Below, piece by piece: positions 25,530 to 34,320 of a stretch of 64,000 nucleotides of DNA (position 1 is its first letter; each line of letters opens with the position of its first letter). The stretch lies in the NCBI RefSeq assembly GCF_016107395.1, contig NZ_JAAIKO010000001.1:62001-126000 (forward strand), written 5' to 3'. A program made the position numbers and the translations under genes. The stretch is from Streptomyces fildesensis (GTDB lineage: Bacteria; Actinomycetota; Actinomycetes; Streptomycetales; Streptomycetaceae). The notes beneath the pieces are model-generated. The model saw nothing but the letters and a program-made list of their open reading frames with translations, did no database searches and had not been told where the DNA came from.

Positions 25530-26695
25530 GCCGCGGCCGCCTCGGCCAGCCGATCCGCGACATGCCGGATCAGCCGCTGGAGATCGGCGCAATATACGGA
25601 CGGATGGCGGAAGCCCTCGCCGTCGACATATCGGTGGGCGTAGTTGCCGCCGCCGCACACCTGGACCAGCGGGCACCGGCGGCACTGCCCGGCCAGCGCG
25701 GCGAGCCCGCCCTGGCGGGCGGCGACACCCGGGTGTGCGAGTGCCTCGTCGAACGTGTGGTGGAAGACGTCGAGCCCGGTGGCGGCGGCGCCCTCGTAGG
25801 CGGACTTGAGCGAGTCCACCTGCTCGATGCTGCCGTCGGTCTCCACCACCACGGCGTCGAACGCCCGCAGCCCCAGCGATTCGGTGGCCGCCGGGACGCC
25901 GAGGAGCAGCGCGAGGCACTCCTCGAAGATCCGCACCCGGATCCGGCGGCGGTCGGACCGCCACCACTGGTCGAAGACGGTGCACAGCCAGTCGCCGTAC
26001 GGGGACGGCCGCTCGGCCGGCGCGGGCAGGCCTGGCGGCGGCACACTCCAGTTGCCGTGCGGGAGGAGGAAGTCCACCGCGGGCGGCGAGAAGTCGAGCA
26101 GCGACCCGTAGACCTCGGCGGGGTCGGAGGCGAGGTCGACGACACAGAGCACGCCCGCGTAGCTCCCCCGGTGCCGGTCCTCGGCGAGCAACCGCAGCCC
26201 GCGGGCGGCGGCCGGCCAGGACGGACGGCCCGCGTGGTCCACTCGCGCCAGGTTGTGGCCGGGCAGCCCGCCGTCGAGACTCACCCCGACCCGGATCCGG
26301 TGCGCGGCCAGCGTCCGCAGCCGGTCGTCGTCGAGCAGCGTGCCGTTGGTCTGGACGGTGCCGTGCACGGCGCAGTCCACGGGCACCGCGGCCCGCACCC
26401 GGTCGACGACGGCGCCGAGCGCTTCGGTCTCGGCGAGCAGCGGTTCGCCGCCGTGCAGGACGACCGCGATGTCGGTGAGCCCGTGCGCGGCGGCGTGTTC
26501 GGCGATCCGGGCGGCGGTGGCGTCGAGCACCGGTGCGGCGGGGGTAGCGGGACGGTGCCGCCAGCCGCTGTCCGGGCCCGCGTAGAGATAGCAGTAGCGG
26601 CAAGCGAGGTTGCAGCGGCCGTTCATCTTGAGGATGAACTGGCGGAAGGGGACCGCACGTGGACCGTCCGGTCCTGCCGGTTCCCGCGACGTCAC
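25526..26695 (-). CDS. fxsB: FxsB-family radical SAM/SPASM peptide maturase
   Basis: 389 aa. Radical SAM cluster motif C28-NLA-C32-RY-C35, preceded by FRQFILKMNGR. GGEP-type motif LHGGEPLLAE. C-terminal SPASM region with CRRCPLVQVCGGGNYAHRY and a downstream YCADL cysteine for auxiliary Fe-S clusters. FxsB-type maturases are known to install three-residue cyclophane crosslinks from an aromatic side chain to the beta-carbon of a residue two positions on. The start is GTG 26695, five bases after GGAAGG; GTG 26719 is an alternative. It lies 172 bp downstream of the precursor gene, across a hairpin. Confidence 0.92.
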   Translation of the reverse strand: MTSREPAGPDGPRAVPFRQFILKMNGRCNLACRYCYLYAGPDSGWRHRPATPAAPVLDATAARIAEHAAAHGLTDIAVVLHGGEPLLAETEALGAVVDRVRAAVPVDCAVHGTVQTNGTLLDDDRLRTLAAHRIRVGVSLDGGLPGHNLARVDHAGRPSWPAAARGLRLLAEDRHRGSYAGVLCVVDLASDPAEVYGSLLDFSPPAVDFLLPHGNWSVPPPGLPAPAERPSPYGDWLCTVFDQWWRSDRRRIRVRIFEECLALLLGVPAATESLGLRAFDAVVVETDGSIEQVDSLKSAYEGAAATGLDVFHHTFDEALAHPGVAARQGGLAALAGQCRRCPLVQVCGGGNYAHRYVDGEGFRHPSVYCADLQRLIRHVADRLAEAAAA

Positions 26696-26799
26696 CGGTC
26701 CTTCCGTGGCCTGCCTCACAGCATGTCCCCTGTCCCCCGGTCCGTGGCGGAACCTTCCTTCTCTCGCGGCAGCACAAACCCCGGTGCGGCGGCATTGTC

Positions 26800-26818
26800 C
26801 GGATCGGCCTGCGATCCG
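26800..26818 (-). promoter_or_regulatory. Intra-operon hairpin between precursor and maturase genes
   Basis: A perfect 7-bp stem CGGATCG/CGATCCG around a 5-base loop lies 49 bp after the fxsA stop. It could be a leaky terminator or a 3'-end stabiliser that keeps precursor mRNA in excess over maturase mRNA, a common arrangement in RiPP operons. Inferred. Confidence 0.5.
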
Positions 26819-26867
26819 ACCGAAACCGGGCGGGGCACCAGGGCGAAGGAGCCGGGCGGCCGCGCGT

Positions 26868-27059
26868 TCAGAAAGCGCTGTTGAATGCCCAAAGGGTCTC
26901 GGACGGCTCACCCAGCCGGGTCCGCAGGCCCTCCAGTACCTCGGACAGCACGGGGTGGTCCAGTTCCCGCAGCGTCTCCAGATCCAGGTCCAGCAGATCC
27001 GGCAGTCCGTCCGGATCTGCCGCCGTTCCGGTACGCTCCGCGCTATTTTCCTGACCCAT
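26868..27059 (-). CDS. fxsA: FxSxx-COOH precursor peptide
   Basis: 63 aa. An acidic leader (residues about 1-50, rich in Leu/Asp/Glu: LPDLLDLDLETLRELDHP) ends in the core W57-A-F59-N-S61-A-F63. F59-N60-S61-A62-F63 is a literal FxSxx-COOH terminus. By family knowledge F59 is the likely aromatic donor of the FxsB crosslink, towards S61. ATG start behind GAGGGT; no longer start is needed, although the frame stays open upstream. No protease or transporter gene dedicated to leader removal or export is adjacent, except the trypsin-like protein at the head of the operon, so the product may act inside the cell. Confidence 0.9.
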   Translation of the reverse strand: MGQENSAERTGTAADPDGLPDLLDLDLETLRELDHPVLSEVLEGLRTRLGEPSETLWAFNSAF

Positions 27060-27103
27060 CGTCACACCACCCTCAATTCCCCGCAGTTGGGGCCCATCTG
27101 GGA

Positions 27104-27152
27104 TGCCCGCCCATCGGGTGGGCAAAACCCCCGGCACGGCGTCGGGAACGCC
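27104..27152 (-). promoter_or_regulatory. Two hairpins between the vWA gene and fxsA
   Basis: GGCGT/ACGCC (27138-27152) sits next to the vWA stop. TGCCCGCCC with GGGTGGGCA (27104-27124, one wobble) follows, 45 bp before the fxsA start. They fill the 97-bp gap before the precursor gene and may attenuate read-through or mark a processing point. Confidence 0.5.
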
Positions 27153-27156
27153 GCGC

Positions 27157-30100
27157 CTACCGTCCGCCGCCCAGAGCGGCCAGCCGTTCCGCCGTCCAGT
27201 CGGCGTCCCGTCCGCCACCGTCCGGGAGTCTGCGCCACTCCTCCAAGGCCGCCCGGTACGCCTCCCGCGCGGCCCGCGGCCGTTGTGCCGCCTCGTACAC
27301 CACACCGCGCCGGTGGTGCGCCTCGGCCGTCAGCCGCACCGCCGGGGCCGGGTCGGCCGACCCCTCCTCGGCAGCCCTGGCCGTCTCGGCCGCCCTGCGG
27401 AAGGCGTCCGCCGCCTGGTCCAGCCGGTCGGATCCCCCGGTGTGCCGGAAGTTCAGCCGGTTCGCCTCACCCAGCTCCAGCCAGGCGCGGGCCCGCACCA
27501 GCGGAGCGCCGCCGTTCCGGGCCGCGAGCCCGAAGATGTGCTCGGCCTCGCGGAGGTCGACCAGGTCCTGACTCGTCCGGTACCGCAGCAACAACGCCCG
27601 GCCCAGCATCATCAGCCGCTGGGTGAGCCGGGGGTGACCGGCCGGGGACTGCATCCGGCAGTCCCGCAGCACCCGGATCGCACGGGAGACGAACGCCGCC
27701 CCGCCCGCCAGTTCCGCCCGCTGGAGCAGGACCGTGCCCCACTCCTCCATCAACTCGCCGTACTCGGGCCGGTCCCGCATCATCTGGTGGCCCGCATCCT
27801 GGAACCGGTCGGCCGCCTCGTCCAGATCCGACGGCGGCCCGCCCGCCGCATACCGGTGCACCCACAGCCGGGCCGACCGGACCAGCACCTCGGCCCGGAG
27901 TATCCGCTCCCTGACGTCCTCCAGCGTCCGCGCCACCAGCCGGCCGGCCTGCTCCAGCCGGTCGCCCGCCAGCAGCAGTGCGTCGATCAGCAGCAGCTGA
28001 ACCCGGACCCTGTCCTCGATCGGCGCCTGTTCCGCGGCCAGCGCTGCGCGGGCGTACTCCAGCGACCCGGCGGCCTGCGCGGCGTACACCCGGGAGCGCT
28101 CGGCATCGTCACCCGTCCCGGCCAGCATCAACAGCGCCCGCCCGCGGGCCAGCGAAAGGCCGGCCGGCTGGGGGACGTCCTCCCCGGACCGGGGATGCCC
28201 GTCGGAGTACGCCTCCAGCATGCCGATGGTCTCCTGCAACGGCCCGGTCTCACCGCTGAGCCGCCACTGCTCCTCCAGCGCCTCGGCCCGCTCCAGGGTG
28301 ATCCGCAGCGTCTCGTCCGGCTCCAGCCCGGCGCCCGCGCCGGCCGCCGTGAACTCCCGGTCGGCGCGCCGCAGCAGCTCCAGCGCGGCCTGCCGCTGGC
28401 CGAGCGCCCGCAGGTCGGAGGCGGCCGCGTGCAGCACCCGGGCCAGCACGGCGCGGGCCCGCACCGCACCGGGCGAGGCGACCGCGATCTCCGCGGCCTC
28501 CTGCGCCTCGCGCAGCAGACCGGCCTCGCCCTGCAGCCGCCACAGCCGCAGCAGGTTCTGCGCCAGCTCGCCCCACAGCTCGGGATCGGCCGCGGTCGGC
28601 AGCGCGGCGGCCGCCGCCCGGCGGAGCAGTTGTACGGCGTCCAGCAGGCTCTGCACCATGCCGTCGGACTCGAAGCGCCCGACGAGCACCCTGGCCCGTT
28701 CCAGCGCCGCCTGCGAACGGGGAGCGCCGGCGCCCTCGACACCGATCTGCTCGGTCACGTCCGTCAGCGGGATGAAGCGTTCCAGCACCTTCGCCGCCAC
28801 CTGGGCGAAGGGCTGCGCGGCCCGCCGGGCCGACTCCTCCGCACCGCCGTCCAGCGCCGGTATCCGTCCCGGCACGGCTCCGCCGCCACGGCCGTCCGCC
28901 AGCTGGGCGATGGCCAGCGCCGGGAAGTTGGGGCCGCCGAGCCCGAACCGCTGCTCGACGTACTCGGAGCAGTGCTTGAGCACCAGCAGTGCCTCGTCCC
29001 GCCCCAACGGGCCCAGCAGGACGTCCTGGACGCCCTCGGCGAACGCGTACCACTGCGCCGGCGGACGTACCGCGGGCACCTCGCCGATCACGGTGCCGTA
29101 CGCGGGGGTGTCCAGCACTGTTCCGTACGGGGGCGTCTCCGTTCCGGGACCGCCGGAGCCGCCCGAGCCGGCCCGGGTGAGCAGCCCGCTGAGCAGCACC
29201 TCGGAGAGTTCCGCGGGTCCGGAGTCGGGCAGCATCGTGCGCTGCACCAGCTGCATCACCGGCAGATAGAGCGGGGCCGCGGCCACGTACACCGCGAGCT
29301 GCGCAGCGCCCGGGGAGGCGGCGGACCGGAACCGGGCGACGAGCTCGGCCGGGGCCAGCGGTCTGCGCGGCCGGGACGGCGGTGCGGCCGGCTGGTCGGC
29401 GCGCACCCAGCCCACCGCGGCCGGCACCGGTCCCGTGCCGGTGCCCGACAGCAGCCGCGCCCACGCGCCCAGCGCGGCGGCGGTCGGCGGCAGCACCGGG
29501 ACCGGGACCATGCCGGGTCGCTCCAGCGCGCCCTCCCCCTCGAAGTGCAGCGTCGCCGACTGTCCGGGGCCTTGTCCTCGCATCAGCAGCCCGTACGAGG
29601 TCGGCAGCCGGGTACGGGACCACAGCCGCTGCGGCAGCGGCTGGAGCACGGCGACGGGCGCGTGCCGGGACAGCCGGTGCAGCAGCCGGTGCGCCTCGCC
29701 GCTGCGCCACAGCGGGCCGGCGCAGTCGCTGACGAGCACTGTCACCTGACGTCCCGTCGGGTCGTTGAGCTGGTCCGCGGAGCGCAGCCCGGCGGCGCCG
29801 GGTTCGAAGCGGCGGCTCACCGCGGCGCCGCCGTCCGGGGTCTGGTGCAGATACTGCACATGGACGTCACGGAAGGCGCCCAACTGGCCGAAGACCTGCT
29901 GGAACTCGCCGAGCATGCGTTCCCACACGTACATCGACGACGAGGCGTCCATCAGCAACTGCAGCGAGGCGTCGCCCCGCGAGATGCTGCGGAAGACCGG
30001 CATCAGCAGACCGCCGGCCCGCGCGCTGCGCTCCGCCGTCGCCGACTCGTCCAGCTCGCTGCGGATCGGCGGTGCGGCGCTGTGGTAGCGCTGCAACGGG

Positions 30101-30594
30101 CGCAGCGCCCGCTGCAGTTCCAGCAGTCCCGGCAGTGCGGGTGCCTCGGGCACGCCGATGGAGAAGGCGCCGCCCGGCAGCGGGGAGCCCCGTCCGCCAC
30201 CGGCCGTACGGTCCCGGTCCCCCGGATACAGCGCGATGCTGCCCCCGGGCAGACCGCCGCCGGGATGGCCGGATCCCGCCCCCGGATCGTCGGGACGGTC
30301 CCCCGCGTCGGCCGCCGGGTCCGCCGGCCGGTCCACGGTGTCCACCGCGGCCGTCCCGGTCGCCCGGTCCGCCGGGCGCGGGCCGTCGGCCCACTCACCG
30401 GGCTCCGCGCCGGCCCCGGCGGGCTGCGACCAGCGCGCCAGCCAGACGGCGTCGGCCAGTTCACCCAGGTCCGGGTCGAGCCCCGCCCCGCGCAGCCGCT
30501 CGATGATCTCCGCGAGCGGATCACGGCGCGGCCGCGGAGGCGGCGACGGAGGCGGCTGGGCCTCGGGTGGCGGGGAGGGGGGAGGCGCTGTCAC
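27157..30594 (-). CDS. vWA-domain protein with SAV_2336-type N-terminus and helical repeats
   Basis: 1145 aa, cytosolic. A Pro-rich start and a helical SAV_2336-related N-terminal region (about 24-60) are followed by a Gly/Asp/Pro-rich disordered stretch (about 60-150). A von Willebrand A fold comes next, with a MIDAS motif D216-ASSS-220 and a later VSDCAG strand. The C-terminal half (about 600-1145) is Ala/Leu/Arg-rich alpha-helical repeats of TPR type. With the adjacent MoxR ATPase and the protease it forms the vWA-MoxR-effector trio described for VMAP-type conflict systems. GTG start, four bases after the MoxR stop. It is the largest protein of the operon and probably the scaffold. Confidence 0.8.
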   Translation of the reverse strand: MTAPPPSPPPEAQPPPSPPPRPRRDPLAEIIERLRGAGLDPDLGELADAVWLARWSQPAGAGAEPGEWADGPRPADRATGTAAVDTVDRPADPAADAGDRPDDPGAGSGHPGGGLPGGSIALYPGDRDRTAGGGRGSPLPGGAFSIGVPEAPALPGLLELQRALRPLQRYHSAAPPIRSELDESATAERSARAGGLLMPVFRSISRGDASLQLLMDASSSMYVWERMLGEFQQVFGQLGAFRDVHVQYLHQTPDGGAAVSRRFEPGAAGLRSADQLNDPTGRQVTVLVSDCAGPLWRSGEAHRLLHRLSRHAPVAVLQPLPQRLWSRTRLPTSYGLLMRGQGPGQSATLHFEGEGALERPGMVPVPVLPPTAAALGAWARLLSGTGTGPVPAAVGWVRADQPAAPPSRPRRPLAPAELVARFRSAASPGAAQLAVYVAAAPLYLPVMQLVQRTMLPDSGPAELSEVLLSGLLTRAGSGGSGGPGTETPPYGTVLDTPAYGTVIGEVPAVRPPAQWYAFAEGVQDVLLGPLGRDEALLVLKHCSEYVEQRFGLGGPNFPALAIAQLADGRGGGAVPGRIPALDGGAEESARRAAQPFAQVAAKVLERFIPLTDVTEQIGVEGAGAPRSQAALERARVLVGRFESDGMVQSLLDAVQLLRRAAAAALPTAADPELWGELAQNLLRLWRLQGEAGLLREAQEAAEIAVASPGAVRARAVLARVLHAAASDLRALGQRQAALELLRRADREFTAAGAGAGLEPDETLRITLERAEALEEQWRLSGETGPLQETIGMLEAYSDGHPRSGEDVPQPAGLSLARGRALLMLAGTGDDAERSRVYAAQAAGSLEYARAALAAEQAPIEDRVRVQLLLIDALLLAGDRLEQAGRLVARTLEDVRERILRAEVLVRSARLWVHRYAAGGPPSDLDEAADRFQDAGHQMMRDRPEYGELMEEWGTVLLQRAELAGGAAFVSRAIRVLRDCRMQSPAGHPRLTQRLMMLGRALLLRYRTSQDLVDLREAEHIFGLAARNGGAPLVRARAWLELGEANRLNFRHTGGSDRLDQAADAFRRAAETARAAEEGSADPAPAVRLTAEAHHRRGVVYEAAQRPRAAREAYRAALEEWRRLPDGGGRDADWTAERLAALGGGR

Positions 30595-30598
30595 ACCC

Positions 30599-31648
30599 TC
30601 ACCTCGGCCGGTCGAGTCGCTGGATGAGCATGTCGGCGAGCCGGTCGCGGGACGGCGGCGCGGCGTGGTGCGTGAGGTAGATCGCGTTCAACAGCTGGTC
30701 GGCGGCGAGGAGTTCGCTGCGCGAGCGCTCCAGGAACCGGGTGATCAGATCGTCGCCGATTCTGGCCGCCTCGGTCCCCAGATGCGCCCGGACCACGGTG
30801 GCCAGCCGTTTGTGGTCGGGCTGCCCCAGTTCGAGATGGATGCAGCGCCGCAGCAGCGGCGCCGGGAAGTCGCGCTCGCCGTTGCTGGTGAGCACGACGA
30901 AGGGGAAGGCCCGGCAGCCGACCCGGCCGTCCTCGACCGTCACCTTCGTACTGTCGTCGGTGAGCACCTCGACCCGCGGCTCGCGCTCGGCGAGCCGTTC
31001 GAGCTCGGGGATCGCGAACTCGCCCTCCTCCAGCACGTTCAGCAGGTCATTGGGAAGATCGATATCGCTCTTGTCCAGTTCGTCCACGAGCAGGACGCGG
31101 GGCCGCGCCGTCGGCAGCAGCGCCGTGCCCAGCGGGCCCAGCCGGATGTAGCTGCCGATGCCGCCGGGCGTCTGGGCCCGGCCGCTCGCCGCGATCTGGG
31201 TGTCCTGGAGCCGCGCGATGGCGTCGTAGCGGTAGAGGCCGTCCTGCAGCGTGGTGCGGCTGACGATGGGCCAGCGCAGCACCCGTCCGAGACCCAGCTC
31301 GTACGCGACGGCATGCGCCAGCGTGCTCTTGCCGGTGCCGGGACTGCCGGTGACCAGCAGCGGACGGCGCAGGTACAGCGCGGCGTTGACGATCTCCAGC
31401 TCTTCCGGACTGGGCCGGTGCAGCTGCGCCATGTGCCGGTACGCGCCGAGCCTGCGGGTCGAGGCGCTGTCCGTGCCGGGGCCGGGCTCGACGAGGGGGC
31501 CGCCGTCGAAATCCCGCCACGGCGGCGGATCGGGCAGCGTACTGATCCCGTCGTGCGGCTCCCCGGCACCCCGGTAGATCAGCCACTCGTTCTCTTCGTT
31601 GCCGTCGGTCCCGGCATTCCCGTCGGGCCGCGCGTTGATGTCAGGCAC
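30599..31648 (-). CDS. MoxR-family AAA ATPase
   Basis: 349 aa. A disordered N-terminal region (about 1-75) precedes the AAA+ core. Walker A is G101-SPGTGKST-109, Walker B VLLVDELDKSDID, and the sensor-1 strand is FVVLTSNGERDFPAPLLRR with the expected Arg-rich tail. MoxR ATPases remodel or activate vWA-domain partners; here the partner gene follows after four bases. GTG start at 31648 behind GAGGAG; the longer open frame lacks a ribosome site. It lies 100 bp downstream of the protease gene. Confidence 0.9.
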   Translation of the reverse strand: MPDINARPDGNAGTDGNEENEWLIYRGAGEPHDGISTLPDPPPWRDFDGGPLVEPGPGTDSASTRRLGAYRHMAQLHRPSPEELEIVNAALYLRRPLLVTGSPGTGKSTLAHAVAYELGLGRVLRWPIVSRTTLQDGLYRYDAIARLQDTQIAASGRAQTPGGIGSYIRLGPLGTALLPTARPRVLLVDELDKSDIDLPNDLLNVLEEGEFAIPELERLAEREPRVEVLTDDSTKVTVEDGRVGCRAFPFVVLTSNGERDFPAPLLRRCIHLELGQPDHKRLATVVRAHLGTEAARIGDDLITRFLERSRSELLAADQLLNAIYLTHHAAPPSRDRLADMLIQRLDRPR

Positions 31649-31748
31649 TACATGCTCCTCGTCGCTCGTACGTCGATGGCAGGAGCGCAGACCACGTATC
31701 GACCGTCCCACGGAGTGGGGGCGGAACATAAGGGGTGTGTTCGGCCGG

Positions 31749-33860
31749 TCATGGCGTCTCCAGCGGCTGATCGGTGCCGGGCAGCGGGCGGGTCGGGTCG
31801 TCGTACAGCAGGATCAGTCCCTTGGAGATGTAGGCCTCGGGCTCGCGGCGGGCGAGATCGGCACGCAGCTTACGCACCGCCTCCGGCAGCCGGTCCGCCT
31901 GCGCGGCGGCGGCGACCGCGTGTTCCACCCCCCGGTGGAAATCGGTGCACACCAGGTCCCGTTCGGCCCGTTCGCGGCGCCAGAGGACCACTCCGTACCC
32001 GGCGTTGGTGACCCGGCGCAGGTTCGCGGGGCCGTCCTCGGCATCCGAGGCCCGGCACAGCGCGGGCACCGAGTACAGGCCACGGGAGCGCAGTTCGTCG
32101 TCCGAGGGGACCGGCCCCGGCTCCCCGGCGTCGCAGTCCAGCACCACCGGTTCCATCGGCCCGGCCTGCACCCGCTTCCAGCGGGCCCTCCGCAGGGCCG
32201 CGTCCTCGCCGACCTCGTCCGGGTCGTACTCCGGGTCGGCCCGGCGCACCACGACCGGACGCTGCTCCCCCAGCGTCGTCCCGTCCGCCGGTATCCGCCA
32301 GGTCTCCACCGGCAGTTCGAGCAGCGCTCTGACCACCGCCACCTGCAGGACCGCCCGGCGGTCCGGCTCGTCGCAGCGGCGGAACGCCTCGGCGAGCGGG
32401 GCGCTCAGCCGCACCGGCAGTTCGCCGAGGCGGGTGCCTTCCGCACCCTCGGCCACCGGCCGGACGTCGCCCGCCGCGTCCACGATGGCGATCCGCCAGT
32501 CGTAGCTGTCCCGTTCCCAGCCGCGGCGGTCGATCTCCAGCAGCACCGAGGGGTGCGAGACCGCCTCACGGGCGGGCGGACCGCCGGCGCCCGGGACCCG
32601 CACACCGGACGGGCCGGGGTCCGTCCTGCGGTCGTTGACCCGGGCGAGCCATTCGCGGCCCAGCTCGTTGCGGAAGCCGCGCGACAGGTCCCGTTCGCTC
32701 GCGGCGACGGCCGCCGCCCAGTTCCACAGCCGCCGCTCGGCGCCGTGCGCCGCCTCGTACGGGCGCTCCGCCGTCGCCGCATGGACGCAGTAGCGCAGCA
32801 CCGTCTCCAACTCGCTCTGCCCGCGCCGCAGTTCGTAGAGCAGCCCGAGCCCGTCGCGCCAGCCGCGCGGCGCCAGCGGCAGGTTCTCGCAGGGCTGGCC
32901 GCGCAGTTCGTTGACCGTCGCCAGCAGGCTCAATGTGCTGACCGGTGGCGGGAGTTCGGCGAGCAGTCCGAGCAGTTCGGTGCGCATCCCGGGCGAAAGG
33001 GCGCGCCCGGGGGTGGCGCCCATCAGGTTGTGGGCGTCGGTCCAGGTCGTGACGTTGGTGTCGGCGCGCCGGTGGCGGTCGGCATGATGCCGGTCGTGGG
33101 CGTGCACCACCCGCTGGAAGAGGTCGTCGGACTCGGCGCCGACCGGCCCCTGCGGCAGCGGCAGCCCGCGTAACTGCACGACGGATATGGCCAGTCCGCC
33201 GTCCTGGCCGCCGCGCCGGGCCTTGAGCACGCCGATCACCTCGCCACGGGCGAGGTCGACGACCGGGCCGCCGGAGGCGCCCGACGGGATCTCGTCCTCG
33301 TTGCCGAGGCGGAGCTTGCCGTCCTTGCCCAGCTCGCCGCGGATCGTGCACCGGCCGCTGACGTCCTCGACCTCGCCGTCCACCTCCATGCAGCCGAAGA
33401 AGGCGACTTCCTTGCGGGTGAAGACCTTCGAGGTGCGCTCGGTGAGCCAGACACAGGCGTGCGGCACCGGTTCCAGCAGCCGGATCAGCGCCAGGTCGGG
33501 GGCGGGCCACAACCCCGGTCCGGGATTCGCCGCCGGTTCGGCCCATTCGACGCGGCCGCGGACCGTGCGCCCGTCGAAGGTGATGCCGACCTCGCGCCCA
33601 CCGTCAACCACCGCGCCTCCCTCGCCCCGGAGCGCCACATGGGCGCAGGTGAGCACCCAGTTGGGGGCGACGAAGAAGCCGCTGCCCCATGGGCGGACGG
33701 CGACGTCCCCGGCGGACGGACCGCCGGACCCGTCCGGGGCATACCCGGACGGAGGGGCATGAACACGTACGGTGGCGGCTCTCACCAGGGGCGCCAGGGT
33801 CTCGAAGGGATCCGAGTCCTCGTCCTGTGCGTCCTGTGCGCCCCCATACCCCCCTGTCAC
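31749..33860 (-). CDS. Trypsin-like serine protease with VMAP-type C-terminal region
   Basis: 703 aa, no signal peptide or membrane segment, so it should be cytosolic. The chymotrypsin-fold domain (about 20-240) has a complete triad: H74 in LTCAHV, D122 in PDLALIRL and S196 in PSGASGGPV. About 460 residues of mixed helical and strand sequence follow. They fit the VMAP middle and C-terminal effector-associated region of vWA-MoxR conflict systems; this assignment is by context more than by motif. It would be the effector that cleaves targets once the MoxR/vWA pair is triggered. GTG start at 33860 is chosen after GGGTGG. It heads the operon, with the promoter expected in 33861-34017. Confidence 0.82.
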   Translation of the reverse strand: MTGGYGGAQDAQDEDSDPFETLAPLVRAATVRVHAPPSGYAPDGSGGPSAGDVAVRPWGSGFFVAPNWVLTCAHVALRGEGGAVVDGGREVGITFDGRTVRGRVEWAEPAANPGPGLWPAPDLALIRLLEPVPHACVWLTERTSKVFTRKEVAFFGCMEVDGEVEDVSGRCTIRGELGKDGKLRLGNEDEIPSGASGGPVVDLARGEVIGVLKARRGGQDGGLAISVVQLRGLPLPQGPVGAESDDLFQRVVHAHDRHHADRHRRADTNVTTWTDAHNLMGATPGRALSPGMRTELLGLLAELPPPVSTLSLLATVNELRGQPCENLPLAPRGWRDGLGLLYELRRGQSELETVLRYCVHAATAERPYEAAHGAERRLWNWAAAVAASERDLSRGFRNELGREWLARVNDRRTDPGPSGVRVPGAGGPPAREAVSHPSVLLEIDRRGWERDSYDWRIAIVDAAGDVRPVAEGAEGTRLGELPVRLSAPLAEAFRRCDEPDRRAVLQVAVVRALLELPVETWRIPADGTTLGEQRPVVVRRADPEYDPDEVGEDAALRRARWKRVQAGPMEPVVLDCDAGEPGPVPSDDELRSRGLYSVPALCRASDAEDGPANLRRVTNAGYGVVLWRRERAERDLVCTDFHRGVEHAVAAAAQADRLPEAVRKLRADLARREPEAYISKGLILLYDDPTRPLPGTDQPLETP

Positions 33861-34017
33861 GCCGCGCCACCCCCCGTTCGGCCAGCAGTAACGAAAGGCT
33901 AGCGGCCTGCGAGGACCCGCGCGAGGGAGTGTCGGAATGCTGCCTATCCTTGCCTGGAATGTCCCACCGTCCCCGTGTCGCGGTGTCCGTGTGCACCGGT
34001 GACCCCTGCTTGGAGCT

Positions 34018-34215
34018 ATGGAGCATCTCGTGTACTTCACCGATCGCGGTATCGAGGAGCTGGAGAGCCGGCGCGGCGAGGAGGAGGTCACCTTCGAGTG
34101 GCTCGCCTCCCGGCTGCGCGAGTTCGTCGACCTCAATCCCGACTTCGAGATCCCCGTGGAGCGGCTGGCCACCTGGCTGGCCCGGCTGGACGACGAGGAC
34201 GACGACGAGGAGTGA
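34018..34215 (+). CDS. Small acidic DUF6104-like protein
   Basis: 65 aa, unknown function. The sequence is two amphipathic helices (FEWLASRLREFVDLNP, VERLATWLARLDDEDDDEE) with an Asp/Glu tail. Closely similar small proteins are widespread in Streptomyces. ATG start with TTGGAG close upstream. It is divergent from the protease-MoxR-vWA operon and 106 bp before the PadR operator. Nothing in the sequence reveals a partner. Confidence 0.7.
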   Translation: MEHLVYFTDRGIEELESRRGEEEVTFEWLASRLREFVDLNPDFEIPVERLATWLARLDDEDDDEE

Positions 34216-34320
34216 CGGCCCGCGCGGGCGCCGCACCGGCGCCCATCGACACCGCTCGGGGACGGCTCGAGTACGGCTCAGGACCGCGGAACAGGCCGCT
34301 TGACTTCTCCAGTACGCGAT

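Noticed and set aside
21050..33860. Recent horizontal acquisition of the conflict/RiPP operon
   Set aside because: Base composition and codon use look like the neighbours by eye, and no tRNA, direct repeats, integrase or insertion sequence flank it. It may still be an accessory insertion, but the window gives no direct sign.
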